Below are positions 26,034 to 35,034 of a DNA stretch of 64,000 nt, piece by piece. The DNA lies in contig NZ_CP022112.1 in assembly GCF_000730165.1 (NCBI RefSeq), positions 847,501 through 911,500 of the forward strand, written 5' to 3'. The stretch comes from Nitrospirillum viridazoti CBAmc (GTDB taxonomy: Bacteria; Pseudomonadota; Alphaproteobacteria; Azospirillales; Azospirillaceae). Under the pieces are notes generated by a model. The model saw nothing but the letters and a program-made list of their open reading frames with translations. It did not search any database and was not told where the DNA came from. How positions within the stretch are numbered: position 1 is the first letter of the stretch; each line of letters starts with the position of its first letter. A program made the position numbers and the translations under genes.

Positions 26034-27356
26034 TCAGCATCCAGCCGGCCGCTGGCGCCGGGTCTGGGCGTAATATCCCAGCCCCAGCGCCAGCCATATA
26101 GCCAGCAGCGCATAGGGCCGCCAGTCAGTGCCGAAGCCCAGGGCGGCGATGACGATGGCGGCCAGCATGCCCAGGGCCGAGAGCGCCTTCACCAGGCCGG
26201 GGCTGAAACGCAGCCGGGCCTGGGCCCGCACCTCCGGATGCTTGTCCGCCACGTTGTAGGCGGCAAGGCAGGAGCCGAAGTACTTCATCATGGTCGGCAC
26301 GTTGATGGACAGCAGCAGGAACAGCAGGCTGTCGGGCAGGAACAGGCCGGTGCACGAGGCGAGGAAAGCAACGGCGGTGGCCATATGCGGCGTGCCGAAG
26401 CGGGGATGGATGCGCCCCAGCGGCGCCGGCAGCACGCCGGTGGCACCCATGGCGTAGAGGAAGCGGGCGTAGACCAGGAAGATGGCGTTCATCGACTTGA
26501 TCAGGGCCGCCACCGCCGCCGTGACGATCAGCGGCGTGGCCCAGCGGCCCAGCGTGGCCTGCGCCACCATCAGCAGGGGCGCCTTGGCCGTCCCCAGCGC
26601 CTCCGGCCCCACGACGCTGAGCGCGGTGAAGGAGACGGCGACGTAGACGACCACGGTCAGCAGCAGGCCCAGCGCGATGCCCCAGGGCACCACCACCTTG
26701 GCGTTCTTGACCTCCTCCCCCACCTCGGTCGCGGTCTCGATGCCCAGGAACAGCTGGATCATCAGCGGCAGGGCCGCCAGGATGGGCGTCCAACCGCCGG
26801 TCACGGCCTGCACGAACAGTTCCGGCTTCATCGCCGGGGCGCCACTCACCACCAGCACGGCGAACAGGCCCAGCAGCATGATCATCAGCACCGTCTGCGC
26901 CCGCGCCGCCACGGCCACGCCCAGGTAGTTGAGGGCGAAGATCAAGGTGAACAAGCCGAGGATGACCGGCACCGCCGGCAGGGGCAGCACCATGCCCAGG
27001 TAGTTCATCAGCACCCGGCCCAGCACGATCATGACCACGGCGTTGCTCAGCACCCGCAGCCAGACGATGGAAAAGGCGATGACCGGGTGGCTGAACTGCC
27101 GCTGCCACTCGTACGAGGCCGCCGTGCGGGGCACGGCCGAGGCCATGTAGGCGTAGACCAGGGCGAACAGCACCATGGGCAAGGCGGCCAGCCCGGCCGC
27201 CACCAGGATGCCGGCGCCGCCCACCTGTGTGGCGGGTCCCAGCACGGAGAAGATGGCGGCGCCAATGGCGGTGCCCGCCCCCAGCATCACCAGGTCGATC
27301 AGGGTGACGCCCTGTTTCAAGCCGCCGGGCTTCAGGCCAGCCTTGCTGTCGCTCAT
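26034..27356 (-). CDS. APC-family amino acid permease
   Basis: 440 residues with about twelve transmembrane helices. The first helix carries VMLGAGTAIGAAIF, the conserved unwound segment that contacts the amino acid backbone in this superfamily. It should import amino acids or small peptides across the inner membrane with protons or sodium. It is the last gene of the minus-strand run that begins with the class V PLP enzyme at 36.9 kb, so it probably takes up products released by the exported peptidases encoded upstream. Substrate unknown. Confidence 0.9.
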   Translation of the reverse strand: MSDSKAGLKPGGLKQGVTLIDLVMLGAGTAIGAAIFSVLGPATQVGGAGILVAAGLAALPMVLFALVYAYMASAVPRTAASYEWQRQFSHPVIAFSIVWLRVLSNAVVMIVLGRVLMNYLGMVLPLPAVPVILGLFTLIFALNYLGVAVAARAQTVLMIMLLGLFAVLVVSGAPAMKPELFVQAVTGGWTPILAALPLMIQLFLGIETATEVGEEVKNAKVVVPWGIALGLLLTVVVYVAVSFTALSVVGPEALGTAKAPLLMVAQATLGRWATPLIVTAAVAALIKSMNAIFLVYARFLYAMGATGVLPAPLGRIHPRFGTPHMATAVAFLASCTGLFLPDSLLFLLLSINVPTMMKYFGSCLAAYNVADKHPEVRAQARLRFSPGLVKALSALGMLAAIVIAALGFGTDWRPYALLAIWLALGLGYYAQTRRQRPAGC

Positions 27357-27441
27357 GGGGAATGAACCAATCCTAAATGTGCTCGGTCAACGGCATTGCC
27401 ATGCCGTTGTAGGACGCGGACGCCCGGCGATTGAGGGAACA

Positions 27442-28941
27442 CTACTGGCTCAGGAAAGTCCGCACATCGCGCGCCAGCGCGGTACGCGCCTCATTCCCCA
27501 GATAGGGCATGTGGCCCGAGGGGTAGAGATGGGTTTCCGTACGCTCCTGGGGAATGCCGGCATGGGCGATGGTGTAGGCGGCGGAGCCCAGGGTCGTCAC
27601 CAGATCGTAGTAGCCGGCCCCCACCATGACCCGCAGGCGCGGGTTGCGGCGCATGGCCGTCGCCAGGTCCTTGGCGTAATTGGAATAGATCGGCACGCCC
27701 GGCCCCTGCCCATAGTCCCAGCGGCCGTTGACGGCGCGGAAGGAGATGGCCTCGTACGCCTCCGCCACCGTCACGTTCAGGTCATGACGGATGTAATCGT
27801 TGAATGCGCCGACGAAGCCCGGCACGTACTGGCCCATGGCCGGATCGTCGGCCACCGGGTCCTTGGCGCTGCTGGCCAGCGGCAGGGTGTAGCGCCCGTC
27901 ATAGGCGCCGACCTCCTGGCCCTCCAGCAGCTCATGAGCGAAAACCCCGGTGCTGACGCGCAGGTCGTTGGCCTTGATGACGGCGGGAGACAGGCCGGTC
28001 AGAGTGGACAGCTCCACCGTCACCGCCTCCCGCTCCGCCTCCGGCAGGGCGTTGCCGGCGTAAAGGGCCTTCAGGTAGCGGTCGGCCGCGAAGGCCTTGG
28101 CCGCGGCCACCTGGCTCTCGGCCGTGCAGCCGGCCGGGCCCTTGTGGTGATAGCAGGCGATGGCAGCCAGGGTGGGTAGCGCCGTCAGGTGCCGGGCATC
28201 GTCCCCGCCGGAACCGCTCATGTCCATGGACTGTCCCAGCAGGATGATGCCATTCAGCGTCATGCCGTCCATGCTGCCCGTGGCCATGGGCCCCCCGGCC
28301 AGCAGGCGGGCCACCACGGCGGCCCGGATGGTACCGTAGCTTTCCGACATGAGGTACTTGGGCGCGTTCCAGCGGTCATGCTCCCGCGTCCAGCGCTCGA
28401 TGACGTCCACGGTCATCTGCGCGTCCTGCGCGGTGCCGTAGAACTGCTCCGGCTTGCCATCGGGCAAGACGCGGCTGTAGCCGGTGCCGGGCGGATCGAT
28501 CAGGACGATGTCGGCCACGTCCAGCGGGCTGTCGGGGTTGTCCACCGTGTGGAAGGGCGGCGTGGTCGGCGGGTGCACCGGGTCGGCGAAATCCACCCGC
28601 TTGGGGCCGACGAAGCCCATGTGCAGCCACAGGCTGGCAGAACCCGGCCCACCGTTAAAGACGAACACCACCGGCCGTACGGTGCCTTTGGGCACGTCGG
28701 TGCGGATGTAGCTGGTGGTGAAGACACTAGCGGTCCGTTGCCCGGCCGGGTTGGTCAGGATGGTTTCCGCCACCGTCGCCGTGTAGCGCAACTTCCGACT
28801 GTTGAAGGTGCCGCTGTGCTCGGAGGTGAACACGCGGGGTGCGGCGGCGGGCCCCCCGCCCGCCTCCGCTGCGTTCGAAGCGTTGCCAGCCAGACAGGCC
28901 AGCATAACGCCCGCCATCAACGCCGTCTTGTAGTTGCCCAT
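27442..28941 (-). CDS. S10 serine-carboxypeptidase-like protein (copy 1)
   Basis: 499 residues from ATG 28941; AGGGA seven bases upstream favours this over the TTG at 28956 and the ATG at 28947. Signal peptide of about 30 residues. The oxyanion segment FNGGPGSASLW is near 105. The nucleophile segment is MSESYGTIRA, so the first Gly of the usual GESYG elbow is Ser. Asp and His follow in GYYDLVTT and YPSGHMPYL. S10 enzymes remove C-terminal residues from peptides; this one is exported. A structured element (28966-29053) lies directly upstream, and the permease gene follows after 85 bases. Confidence 0.9.
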   Translation of the reverse strand: MGNYKTALMAGVMLACLAGNASNAAEAGGGPAAAPRVFTSEHSGTFNSRKLRYTATVAETILTNPAGQRTASVFTTSYIRTDVPKGTVRPVVFVFNGGPGSASLWLHMGFVGPKRVDFADPVHPPTTPPFHTVDNPDSPLDVADIVLIDPPGTGYSRVLPDGKPEQFYGTAQDAQMTVDVIERWTREHDRWNAPKYLMSESYGTIRAAVVARLLAGGPMATGSMDGMTLNGIILLGQSMDMSGSGGDDARHLTALPTLAAIACYHHKGPAGCTAESQVAAAKAFAADRYLKALYAGNALPEAEREAVTVELSTLTGLSPAVIKANDLRVSTGVFAHELLEGQEVGAYDGRYTLPLASSAKDPVADDPAMGQYVPGFVGAFNDYIRHDLNVTVAEAYEAISFRAVNGRWDYGQGPGVPIYSNYAKDLATAMRRNPRLRVMVGAGYYDLVTTLGSAAYTIAHAGIPQERTETHLYPSGHMPYLGNEARTALARDVRTFLSQ

Positions 28942-28965
28942 TGTCATGTCCCTCAAGCGCCGGGC

Positions 28966-29053
28966 GCCGGCATCCGCCGGCTTGGCTTATCCTCGGTTTC
29001 CAGTCCGCTTCGCTCCCCAGAAACCTGGCGGCATGAGTAGGAACTCATGCCGC
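28966..29053 (-). promoter_or_regulatory. Candidate structured leader element, copy 1
   Basis: Three consecutive hairpins, read on the minus strand. P1 has 11-bp arms (29043-29053 with 29028-29038). P2 has 6-bp arms (29020-29025 with 28995-29000) and a 19-base loop. P3 has 6-bp arms (28976-28981 with 28966-28971) and a GGAT loop. Loop and linker sequences recur in copy 2 at 34931-35011, while the stems differ but remain paired. It ends 24 bases before the S10 start. P1 could also act as a terminator for the amidohydrolase gene. Confidence 0.6.
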
Positions 29054-29067
29054 TGGAGCGTCTAGGC

Positions 29068-31218
29068 TCAGTCGCCCAAGTCGTCGTCGTGGCCGCCGCC
29101 GAACAGGCCGGGCGCGCCCAGGCTGTCACCGGGGCCCTCCATCACCTTGGGCACCGTCACCGGCGGGGCGTCGGCGAAGGGCTTGATGCTCAGCGACTGG
29201 TAGATTTCGCTGGGGTAGTAGATCGCCCCGCCCTTCATCACCAGGCGCGGCTTCTTGACCGCGCGGATGTCCTGGGTGGGATCGCCGGCGATCAGCACCA
29301 GGTCGGCCAGCTTGCCGCGCTCCACGGTGCCCAGATCGCCGTGGCCCATGTACTCCTCGGGCGACAGGGTGGACAGGCGCAGCACCTCGGCCGGGCTGAT
29401 GCCGGCCATGGTGTACAGCTCCATCTCCCGGTGCACGGTGAAGCCGGTGACGTCGTCCGTGCCCGGCAGCAGGCGGATGCCCTTGTCGTGCAGCAGCTTC
29501 AGCGTCTCCAGCACTTTACCAAACGCTTTCACGTAGGCCTGGTCGTCGGCCGGCGACTTCAGGGGCACGAAGGTGCGCTTGCGATAGCGCTGATAGCCGA
29601 TGGGCATGTTGTCGAGGTAGTCGACATCGCCCGGCGGGGTCACACCGGCGCGGCTCAACATCAGGCGTTCCAGGATGACGGCGGTAGGGTCGTGGGCGAT
29701 GTGCCCATCCACCATCAGCTTCACCGTCGCCTGCACGGGCGCCGAGTTCAGATCCAGATCGGCGGCGCGCGCCATGGCGGTCAGGCGCAGGGGCGTGCGG
29801 GTATCCTCCTCCGGCTTCAGCAGCCAGCCCAGCATCAGCTGGTTGATGTGGGTGATCTCGCTATAGCCGTCCCTGATGCAGCGGTCGGGCGTGTCGAAGG
29901 CCGGCACGTGGCCGGTGACGGTCATGCCGCGCTTGTGCGCCTCGTCCGCAATGGGACGCACCCAGTCCGGCGTCATGGAATTGTAGATCTTGATCTGGAA
30001 ATATCCGCGGTCGGCATACCAGTCCACGGCCTTGACCGCGTCGGCCACCGTTTCCGGAATGATGCCGAAGCGGGCGGAATAGGGGCTGCGGCCTTCCAGG
30101 AAACCGTTGGGCGTGATGCGCGGGCCCGCCAGTTCCCCCGCCTCGATCCGGGGCATCATGTCCTGAAGGAAGGCGTTGTCGTTGCCCATGTCCCGCGTCT
30201 CGGTGACGCCGGCCGCCAGGTAGAACAGTCCGGAATCGAGCGTGGTGTGGGAATGCATGTCGTGCAGGCCGGGCATCAAGGTGCCGCCCTGCCCGTCCAC
30301 GATCACCTGGTCGTCAGGTTGGGCCCCATTCCCACCAAATGGGTCCTGGTCCGATGGCATCACGGCGGTGATGCGGTCGCGCAGCACGATGACGGTGGAC
30401 AGGCCGCCCAGCGTGCCGGTGCGCGCATCGAACACATGAACGTTCCGGATGCGAACCGGTTGGGTGTAGCGATGGGCCAGCGCCTTCTGCCGGTCGCGTG
30501 CCAGCGCGCGCTCCGCCTCCGCGCCCAGGGCTTGGATGGCGTGCGCCTCTTTCTCATGCCCCTGACGGATGGTCAGGTAGTGGCCGCCGAAGGTGGCAAA
30601 CAGGCGGCCCGCCTTGTCCAGCAGCACATAGTCCGGCTGCAGGTTCACGCCCTCAATGCGATAGAGCGTCAGGGGCAAGGCGTCCTTGCCAGCACCCAGC
30701 GTGGTGGCCTTGACCTTCACCAGGCGCATGGTGCCGGCAGGCAGCAGCGGCAGGCTGTTGCCCGGCGCCTTCAACAGAGCGCGGGCATAGACGCCCAGGG
30801 CCCAGGGACTGTCGTCGTTGACGACGTACAGCGGCGCCTTGGCCGCCGGCACCGCCCCCTTGTCCGCCTGGCTGGTCCAGCTAGCCTGGCCGCCTTCCCA
30901 CTTGAAGCTTTCGTTGACGCTGCCCCCCATCAGCGAGGTGCCGCCCACCGTCCAGCTGGTGGGAATGCCGCCGGCACCGATGGTGAGATTTTCCTTGTGC
31001 TTCGGGCCCCGGCCGTTGTCGTCGACGTAATAGTCAACGCTGACCGACGCGCCGTCGGTCGTGCCGGTGACGGTGCCGATGTTCTCCCCATTCTGAACGA
31101 TGACCAGCTTTTCGGTAACGGCGGCGGCCTGCGCCGTCCCGGCGGTCAGGGCCAGCGCGGCAGCGCCGTTCAGCCAGAGGATGGTCGCCAAATGGCGGGG
31201 GGAAACGCGCGTGTTCAT
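29068..31218 (-). CDS. Large exported amidohydrolase with extra N-terminal domain
   Basis: 716 residues with a signal peptide (cleavage near 31). Residues about 35-240 form a beta-rich region unlike the usual amidohydrolase N-terminus. The metal-dependent TIM-barrel domain follows: DMHSHTTL (first metal His pair), FQIKIYNS (Lys that may be carboxylated), GHVPAF, THINQL and PGTDDVTGF (catalytic Asp), then LGTVERGKLADLVL. Relatives hydrolyse Xaa-Pro dipeptides, cyclic amides or imidazolones; the substrate is not predictable. The C-terminal tail is Gly/Asp-rich. Ribosome site AGGAG, nine bases. Part of the seven-gene minus-strand unit. Confidence 0.88.
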   Translation of the reverse strand: MNTRVSPRHLATILWLNGAAALALTAGTAQAAAVTEKLVIVQNGENIGTVTGTTDGASVSVDYYVDDNGRGPKHKENLTIGAGGIPTSWTVGGTSLMGGSVNESFKWEGGQASWTSQADKGAVPAAKAPLYVVNDDSPWALGVYARALLKAPGNSLPLLPAGTMRLVKVKATTLGAGKDALPLTLYRIEGVNLQPDYVLLDKAGRLFATFGGHYLTIRQGHEKEAHAIQALGAEAERALARDRQKALAHRYTQPVRIRNVHVFDARTGTLGGLSTVIVLRDRITAVMPSDQDPFGGNGAQPDDQVIVDGQGGTLMPGLHDMHSHTTLDSGLFYLAAGVTETRDMGNDNAFLQDMMPRIEAGELAGPRITPNGFLEGRSPYSARFGIIPETVADAVKAVDWYADRGYFQIKIYNSMTPDWVRPIADEAHKRGMTVTGHVPAFDTPDRCIRDGYSEITHINQLMLGWLLKPEEDTRTPLRLTAMARAADLDLNSAPVQATVKLMVDGHIAHDPTAVILERLMLSRAGVTPPGDVDYLDNMPIGYQRYRKRTFVPLKSPADDQAYVKAFGKVLETLKLLHDKGIRLLPGTDDVTGFTVHREMELYTMAGISPAEVLRLSTLSPEEYMGHGDLGTVERGKLADLVLIAGDPTQDIRAVKKPRLVMKGGAIYYPSEIYQSLSIKPFADAPPVTVPKVMEGPGDSLGAPGLFGGGHDDDLGD

Positions 31219-31444
31219 GCCCGGTGCTCCTGCTTCTTCCCATCAGGCCGGTTGCCGGCCCAGCCTGTCCGGCGCGTCGATGGCGCCGCCGGACCAGGAT
31301 CCCTGTATTGGGGAAAGCCTATAGCGGGCTTGGGGGATAGATTATGCCGATATGGAGGAAAGCACTCGGGCGTCGCATAAACTATGCCGCCACGGACCCG
31401 GTCTCGGCATAAGGGTACCGGCGCCGCCGGCACCCCGTCCGCTT

Positions 31445-33430
31445 TTATTGCTGGGCGCCACCGGCTGTACCGGCGCCGCCGATGTGCAGGTCGAACCAGG
31501 CGATGATGCGGCGGTTCAAATCCTCAATATTTTCCGCCTTCTGCATGACGTGGCCCTCATCGGCGTAGACGATGAAGCTGGTCTCCACGCCCATGGCACG
31601 CAGGGCGTGCCAATATTCCCGCGTCTGCATCACCGGGGTTTCGATGTCGCGTTCCCCCACATGCAGCAGGGTGGGCGTCTTCACATTGCGGATGTAGCGG
31701 ATGGGCGACAACCGGTCGTAAATCTCCGGATCCTCGTACGCCGACTTACCGAAGAAGGGGATCATCCAGCGGTCGATGCCGTTCTGGCCGTAGTAGGAAT
31801 ACCAGTCCGACAACCCGGCACCGATGGCCGCGGCCTTGAAGCGTTGGGTCTGGGTGATGGCCCACATGCTCATGAAGCCGCCATAGCTGCGGCCGAAGAT
31901 CATCAGGCGGTTGTCGTCGATGGGCGCTTGCGCCTCCGCCGCGTCGATGCCGGCCATGATGTCGCGCAGGTCGCCGCCGCCGAAGTCGCGGATGTTGGCG
32001 CGGGTGAACGCCTCCCCCTGGCCGAAGCTGCCGCGCGGATTGGGCAGGAACACGGCATAGCCCGCCTTGGCGAAGGCGGCCATGATGTCACCCCAGACAA
32101 AGCGCGGCGTGTGCGCGGCCGACGGGCCGCCATGGATGTTCACCACCATGGGCCGCTTGGCGCCATTGGCCACCGGCGTCCTGGGCGTCACCAGCCAGCC
32201 CTGGACGGTCATGCCGTCGTTCTTCCAGCTCAGGCTGGTGACAGTGACCAGCGGCGCCAGACCATCGTTGTCGTGGGTTATGGCCGCCAGGTCGCCCAGG
32301 TGCCCATACTCAATGCGGGGGCCGAAATCGAAGCCCTCCGCCACCCAGGCGGCGTGGGTGCCGGCGCGGTCCAGCGCCAATCGGCCATCGCCGGCGGTAC
32401 GGGTGGCGGCAGCAGTCTTGACCTCCGTTACGGTGCCCTTGGCGGGATCGACCACAGCGCTGCCCGTCTCCCCACCCAGGGTGACTCCGGCGACCAGCCG
32501 GTTGCCCCGCCACGCCAATGAGGTCAGCGTGCCGGCATAGCCGGCGGTCACATCCTTAGGCTCCCCGCCCTTGACAGGCACGGTGTAGACGTCGCCGCCG
32601 AAGGAGCCGAAGTCGCTCATCAGACCGCCGATGAAGGCCACGGTCTTGCCATCGGGCGACACGCGCGGGAAGGCGATCTGCATTGAAGAGCTGGCGATGA
32701 CGCGCATGGTGCCATCGCGGCCGAAGGCGCGCAGGCTGGCGATCCACCAGTTGTTGTCGCCGTTGCCCTCGGCGGCGGTGGCGACGAAGCCCTTGCCGTC
32801 CGGCATCCAGTCATAATCGTAGACGTAGGTCTTGTCCGGGCTGACCAGGCGCACGGCACCGCTGGCGACCGTGACGATGGCGATGCGCTGGACGTCGTCC
32901 CCCTCGCCCTGCTCACCCACCTGGCGGGCACCGGCGTGGGTGGCGCCCGCCTCTTTCTTGGCGTTCTCCGTCACCAGCAGGGCGATTTCCGTGCCGTCCG
33001 GCGACCAGCGCGGCGTGCTGGCCAGGCCCTGGACGGCGGCCAGCGGACGCACCGTCCCGCCTTCTGCCAGGTAGAGGATGGCTTGCCCGGCGGAGGTGCC
33101 GACGAAGGCCAGGACCTTGTCGTCCGGTGACCAAGCGGGCCCGGCATAGCGGCAGGCGGCGCACGGATCCAGCGTCAGGGCGACAGCGCCATCCGCGCCG
33201 CGCACCACCACGGTGCCATGGCCGGCGCTACCGACCCCCTCGGCCTTGTCGGCCTCGACCGCCGCCAGGTGCCTGCCGTCGCCCGACAGGCTGAGGCCAG
33301 TGTACTGGTGCGAACTGGCGGCCTGCGCGGCCCCAGCCTGTGCCACCCCGGCCGCCCCAGACACCGCCAGCACCAGGCCGATCGCCGTTGCCCCAACAAA
33401 CCCGCGATCAGCGCCCCACCAAGAAGCCAT
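31445..33430 (-). CDS. S9-family (prolyl oligopeptidase-like) peptidase
   Basis: 661 residues with a signal peptide (about 1-38). Residues about 40-390 form a TolB/WD40-like beta-propeller (repeated S-P-D-G-K/T segments), and the C-terminal alpha/beta-hydrolase domain carries Ser at about 515 (GRSYGGFMS), Asp at about 595 (ERDIETPV) and His at about 627 (DEGHVM). Such enzymes cleave short peptides, often after proline or releasing N-terminal dipeptides. The start overlaps the 3' end of the second S10 gene by 23 bp, so the two are translationally linked. It is expected to act in the periplasm. Confidence 0.92.
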   Translation of the reverse strand: MASWWGADRGFVGATAIGLVLAVSGAAGVAQAGAAQAASSHQYTGLSLSGDGRHLAAVEADKAEGVGSAGHGTVVVRGADGAVALTLDPCAACRYAGPAWSPDDKVLAFVGTSAGQAILYLAEGGTVRPLAAVQGLASTPRWSPDGTEIALLVTENAKKEAGATHAGARQVGEQGEGDDVQRIAIVTVASGAVRLVSPDKTYVYDYDWMPDGKGFVATAAEGNGDNNWWIASLRAFGRDGTMRVIASSSMQIAFPRVSPDGKTVAFIGGLMSDFGSFGGDVYTVPVKGGEPKDVTAGYAGTLTSLAWRGNRLVAGVTLGGETGSAVVDPAKGTVTEVKTAAATRTAGDGRLALDRAGTHAAWVAEGFDFGPRIEYGHLGDLAAITHDNDGLAPLVTVTSLSWKNDGMTVQGWLVTPRTPVANGAKRPMVVNIHGGPSAAHTPRFVWGDIMAAFAKAGYAVFLPNPRGSFGQGEAFTRANIRDFGGGDLRDIMAGIDAAEAQAPIDDNRLMIFGRSYGGFMSMWAITQTQRFKAAAIGAGLSDWYSYYGQNGIDRWMIPFFGKSAYEDPEIYDRLSPIRYIRNVKTPTLLHVGERDIETPVMQTREYWHALRAMGVETSFIVYADEGHVMQKAENIEDLNRRIIAWFDLHIGGAGTAGGAQQ

Positions 33431-34895
33431 GCATCATCTCCCGCATCCGAACCTGCCCCGCTTCCCCGTCGAAAGGGCTGTGGCCCGCATCGAAGGCGGC
33501 AACGGTCACGCGGTCAAGAGGAATGCCGGCCCGGTCGATGGCGTAGCGAGCGGAAAGCAGCGGCACGGCCATGTCGTAATAGCCGCCGACCAGCAGCAGG
33601 CGGGTCCCGGGCTGCGCCTTCATAACCGGCGCGATGTCGGGTGCTGCGTTGACGTAGAATCCGTCCTCGCGCTTGGCCGGCTGGAAGTTCCAGCTAAAGT
33701 TCACGTCCAGGGTCAGGGACACATAGTCGCGGCCCACCGGCACGTTCAGCTCATGCTTGAAATAATCGGTAGCGACGCTGGAGGTGATGACGTTGGTACG
33801 GCCCAGGCCCAGTGCCGGGTCCTTGGCGGCGGCCGGACGGTCGGCGGGCGCGTCCTTGGGCACCGGCCCGGTGACGCGGCCGTCCAGGCGGCCCACCACC
33901 AGTCCCTGGTCGGCCAGCAGCGTTTCCAGGAAGGTTTGGGTGCCTATGCGCAGGTTGGCGTCGGCGATGGTCTTGGCCGGCAGGCCGATCAGGTCGCCCA
34001 GGCGGGCGGCCACGGCGTCACGCTCCGCCGCCGGTAGCTGGCCGCCCTTCAGCAGGGCCAGGGCGTAGGGGCCCTCGGCATAGTCGGCGGCCACCTGGAA
34101 CACTTGGTCCGGTGTCTGCGCGTCGATCTTGGCGCGGCCATGCTTCCAGGCCGTCACCGCCATGGCCGGCAGTTCGAAGATGTGCGGCAGGTCGTTGCCG
34201 GGGTTTTCCGCCACCGCCGTGAAGTCCAACGCGGGGGAGATGAGGATCAGGCCGGCGATGGGCAGGTCGCCCACGAACTTCATCATGGTGGCGAGGCGAA
34301 AGCCGCCATAGCTCTCACCGGCGATGTAGACGGGGGAACCGGTGCGCCCCTGGTCGCGCAGCCAATCCCGGATCAGGCCCAGCACCGCCTGGGCATCACC
34401 GTCGGCGTTCCAGTAGGGATGGCCGTCGCCGCCGGGCAGCACCCGGCTGAAGCCGGTACTTACAGGGTCGATGAACACCAGGTCGGCATCGGCCAGCAGG
34501 CTGTGCGGGTTGTCGGCCAGCATGCGGTTGCCGTCGGCGCCCTTCACGATGCTGCGTGGCCCGAAGGCACCGAAATGCAGGGGGGAGGATGAGGCGCCGG
34601 GCCCGCCGTTGAAGACGAACAGCACCGGCCGGGTCTTCACAACCGGACTCGCCACATAGGCGGTGGCGGAGATCGAGGCCAAGGGCTTGCCGGTCGCGTC
34701 CGTCAGAACCTTCTCCGCGAAGGTGGCGGTGTAGCGCACGGTCTTGCCGTTCAGCGTGATGCTGTGCGGCGTCGTCACCGGTCCCAGGATGGGGCCCGCG
34801 ATCTCCGGCACCGGCGCACCTTGAGCGAGCGCCGCCACCGGGACGGCCGTCATCATCAGGCTCAGAACCAGGCTGCGCACCCGTTTGCCCATCAT
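33408..34895 (-). CDS. S10 serine-carboxypeptidase-like protein (copy 2)
   Basis: 495 residues from ATG 34895 with AGGGG five bases upstream; the open frame to 35147 has no start signals. Signal peptide of about 24 residues (ends VPVAALAQG). Catalytic elements are all present: FNGGPGASSS, GESYGGFRLA, GGYYDMAVP and FDAGHSPFDG. It should trim peptide C-termini outside the cytoplasm. The 139-bp gap after ridA contains copy 2 of the structured leader element. Its stop lies within the start of the S9 gene. Confidence 0.9.
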   Translation of the reverse strand: MMGKRVRSLVLSLMMTAVPVAALAQGAPVPEIAGPILGPVTTPHSITLNGKTVRYTATFAEKVLTDATGKPLASISATAYVASPVVKTRPVLFVFNGGPGASSSPLHFGAFGPRSIVKGADGNRMLADNPHSLLADADLVFIDPVSTGFSRVLPGGDGHPYWNADGDAQAVLGLIRDWLRDQGRTGSPVYIAGESYGGFRLATMMKFVGDLPIAGLILISPALDFTAVAENPGNDLPHIFELPAMAVTAWKHGRAKIDAQTPDQVFQVAADYAEGPYALALLKGGQLPAAERDAVAARLGDLIGLPAKTIADANLRIGTQTFLETLLADQGLVVGRLDGRVTGPVPKDAPADRPAAAKDPALGLGRTNVITSSVATDYFKHELNVPVGRDYVSLTLDVNFSWNFQPAKREDGFYVNAAPDIAPVMKAQPGTRLLLVGGYYDMAVPLLSARYAIDRAGIPLDRVTVAAFDAGHSPFDGEAGQVRMREMMHGFLVGR

Positions 34896-34930
34896 AGTAT
34901 CCCCTTTATTTGTTCCCTCAGTCGCCGGGC

Positions 34931-35011
34931 GGGCGCATCCGCGCCCTTGGCTTCCTCGTTTTGCAGTCCGCTGATGCTCCCCGCAAAACTCCGGCGGCCC
35001 CAGTCGGGGCC
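34931..35011 (-). promoter_or_regulatory. Candidate structured leader element, copy 2
   Basis: Same layout as the element at 28966-29053. P1 is GGCCCC/GGGGCC (35006-35011 with 34996-35001). P2 has 7-bp arms (34983-34989 with 34958-34964) around the conserved AGTCCGCT..GCTCCCC loop. P3 is 6 bp (34941-34946 with 34931-34936) with the same GGAT loop. The P2 and P3 stems differ from copy 1 at several paired positions yet stay complementary. It ends 35 bases before the second S10 start. Confidence 0.6.
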
Positions 35012-35034
35012 TACAGCGGCACGAGCCGCGGGCG

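Noticed and set aside
31445-33430. The S9 peptidase as a lasso-peptide isopeptidase with the TonB receptor as its partner
   Set aside because: The TonB gene is 13 kb away in another unit, no precursor or lasso biosynthesis genes are present, and the propeller-hydrolase layout is equally typical of ordinary dipeptidyl peptidases.
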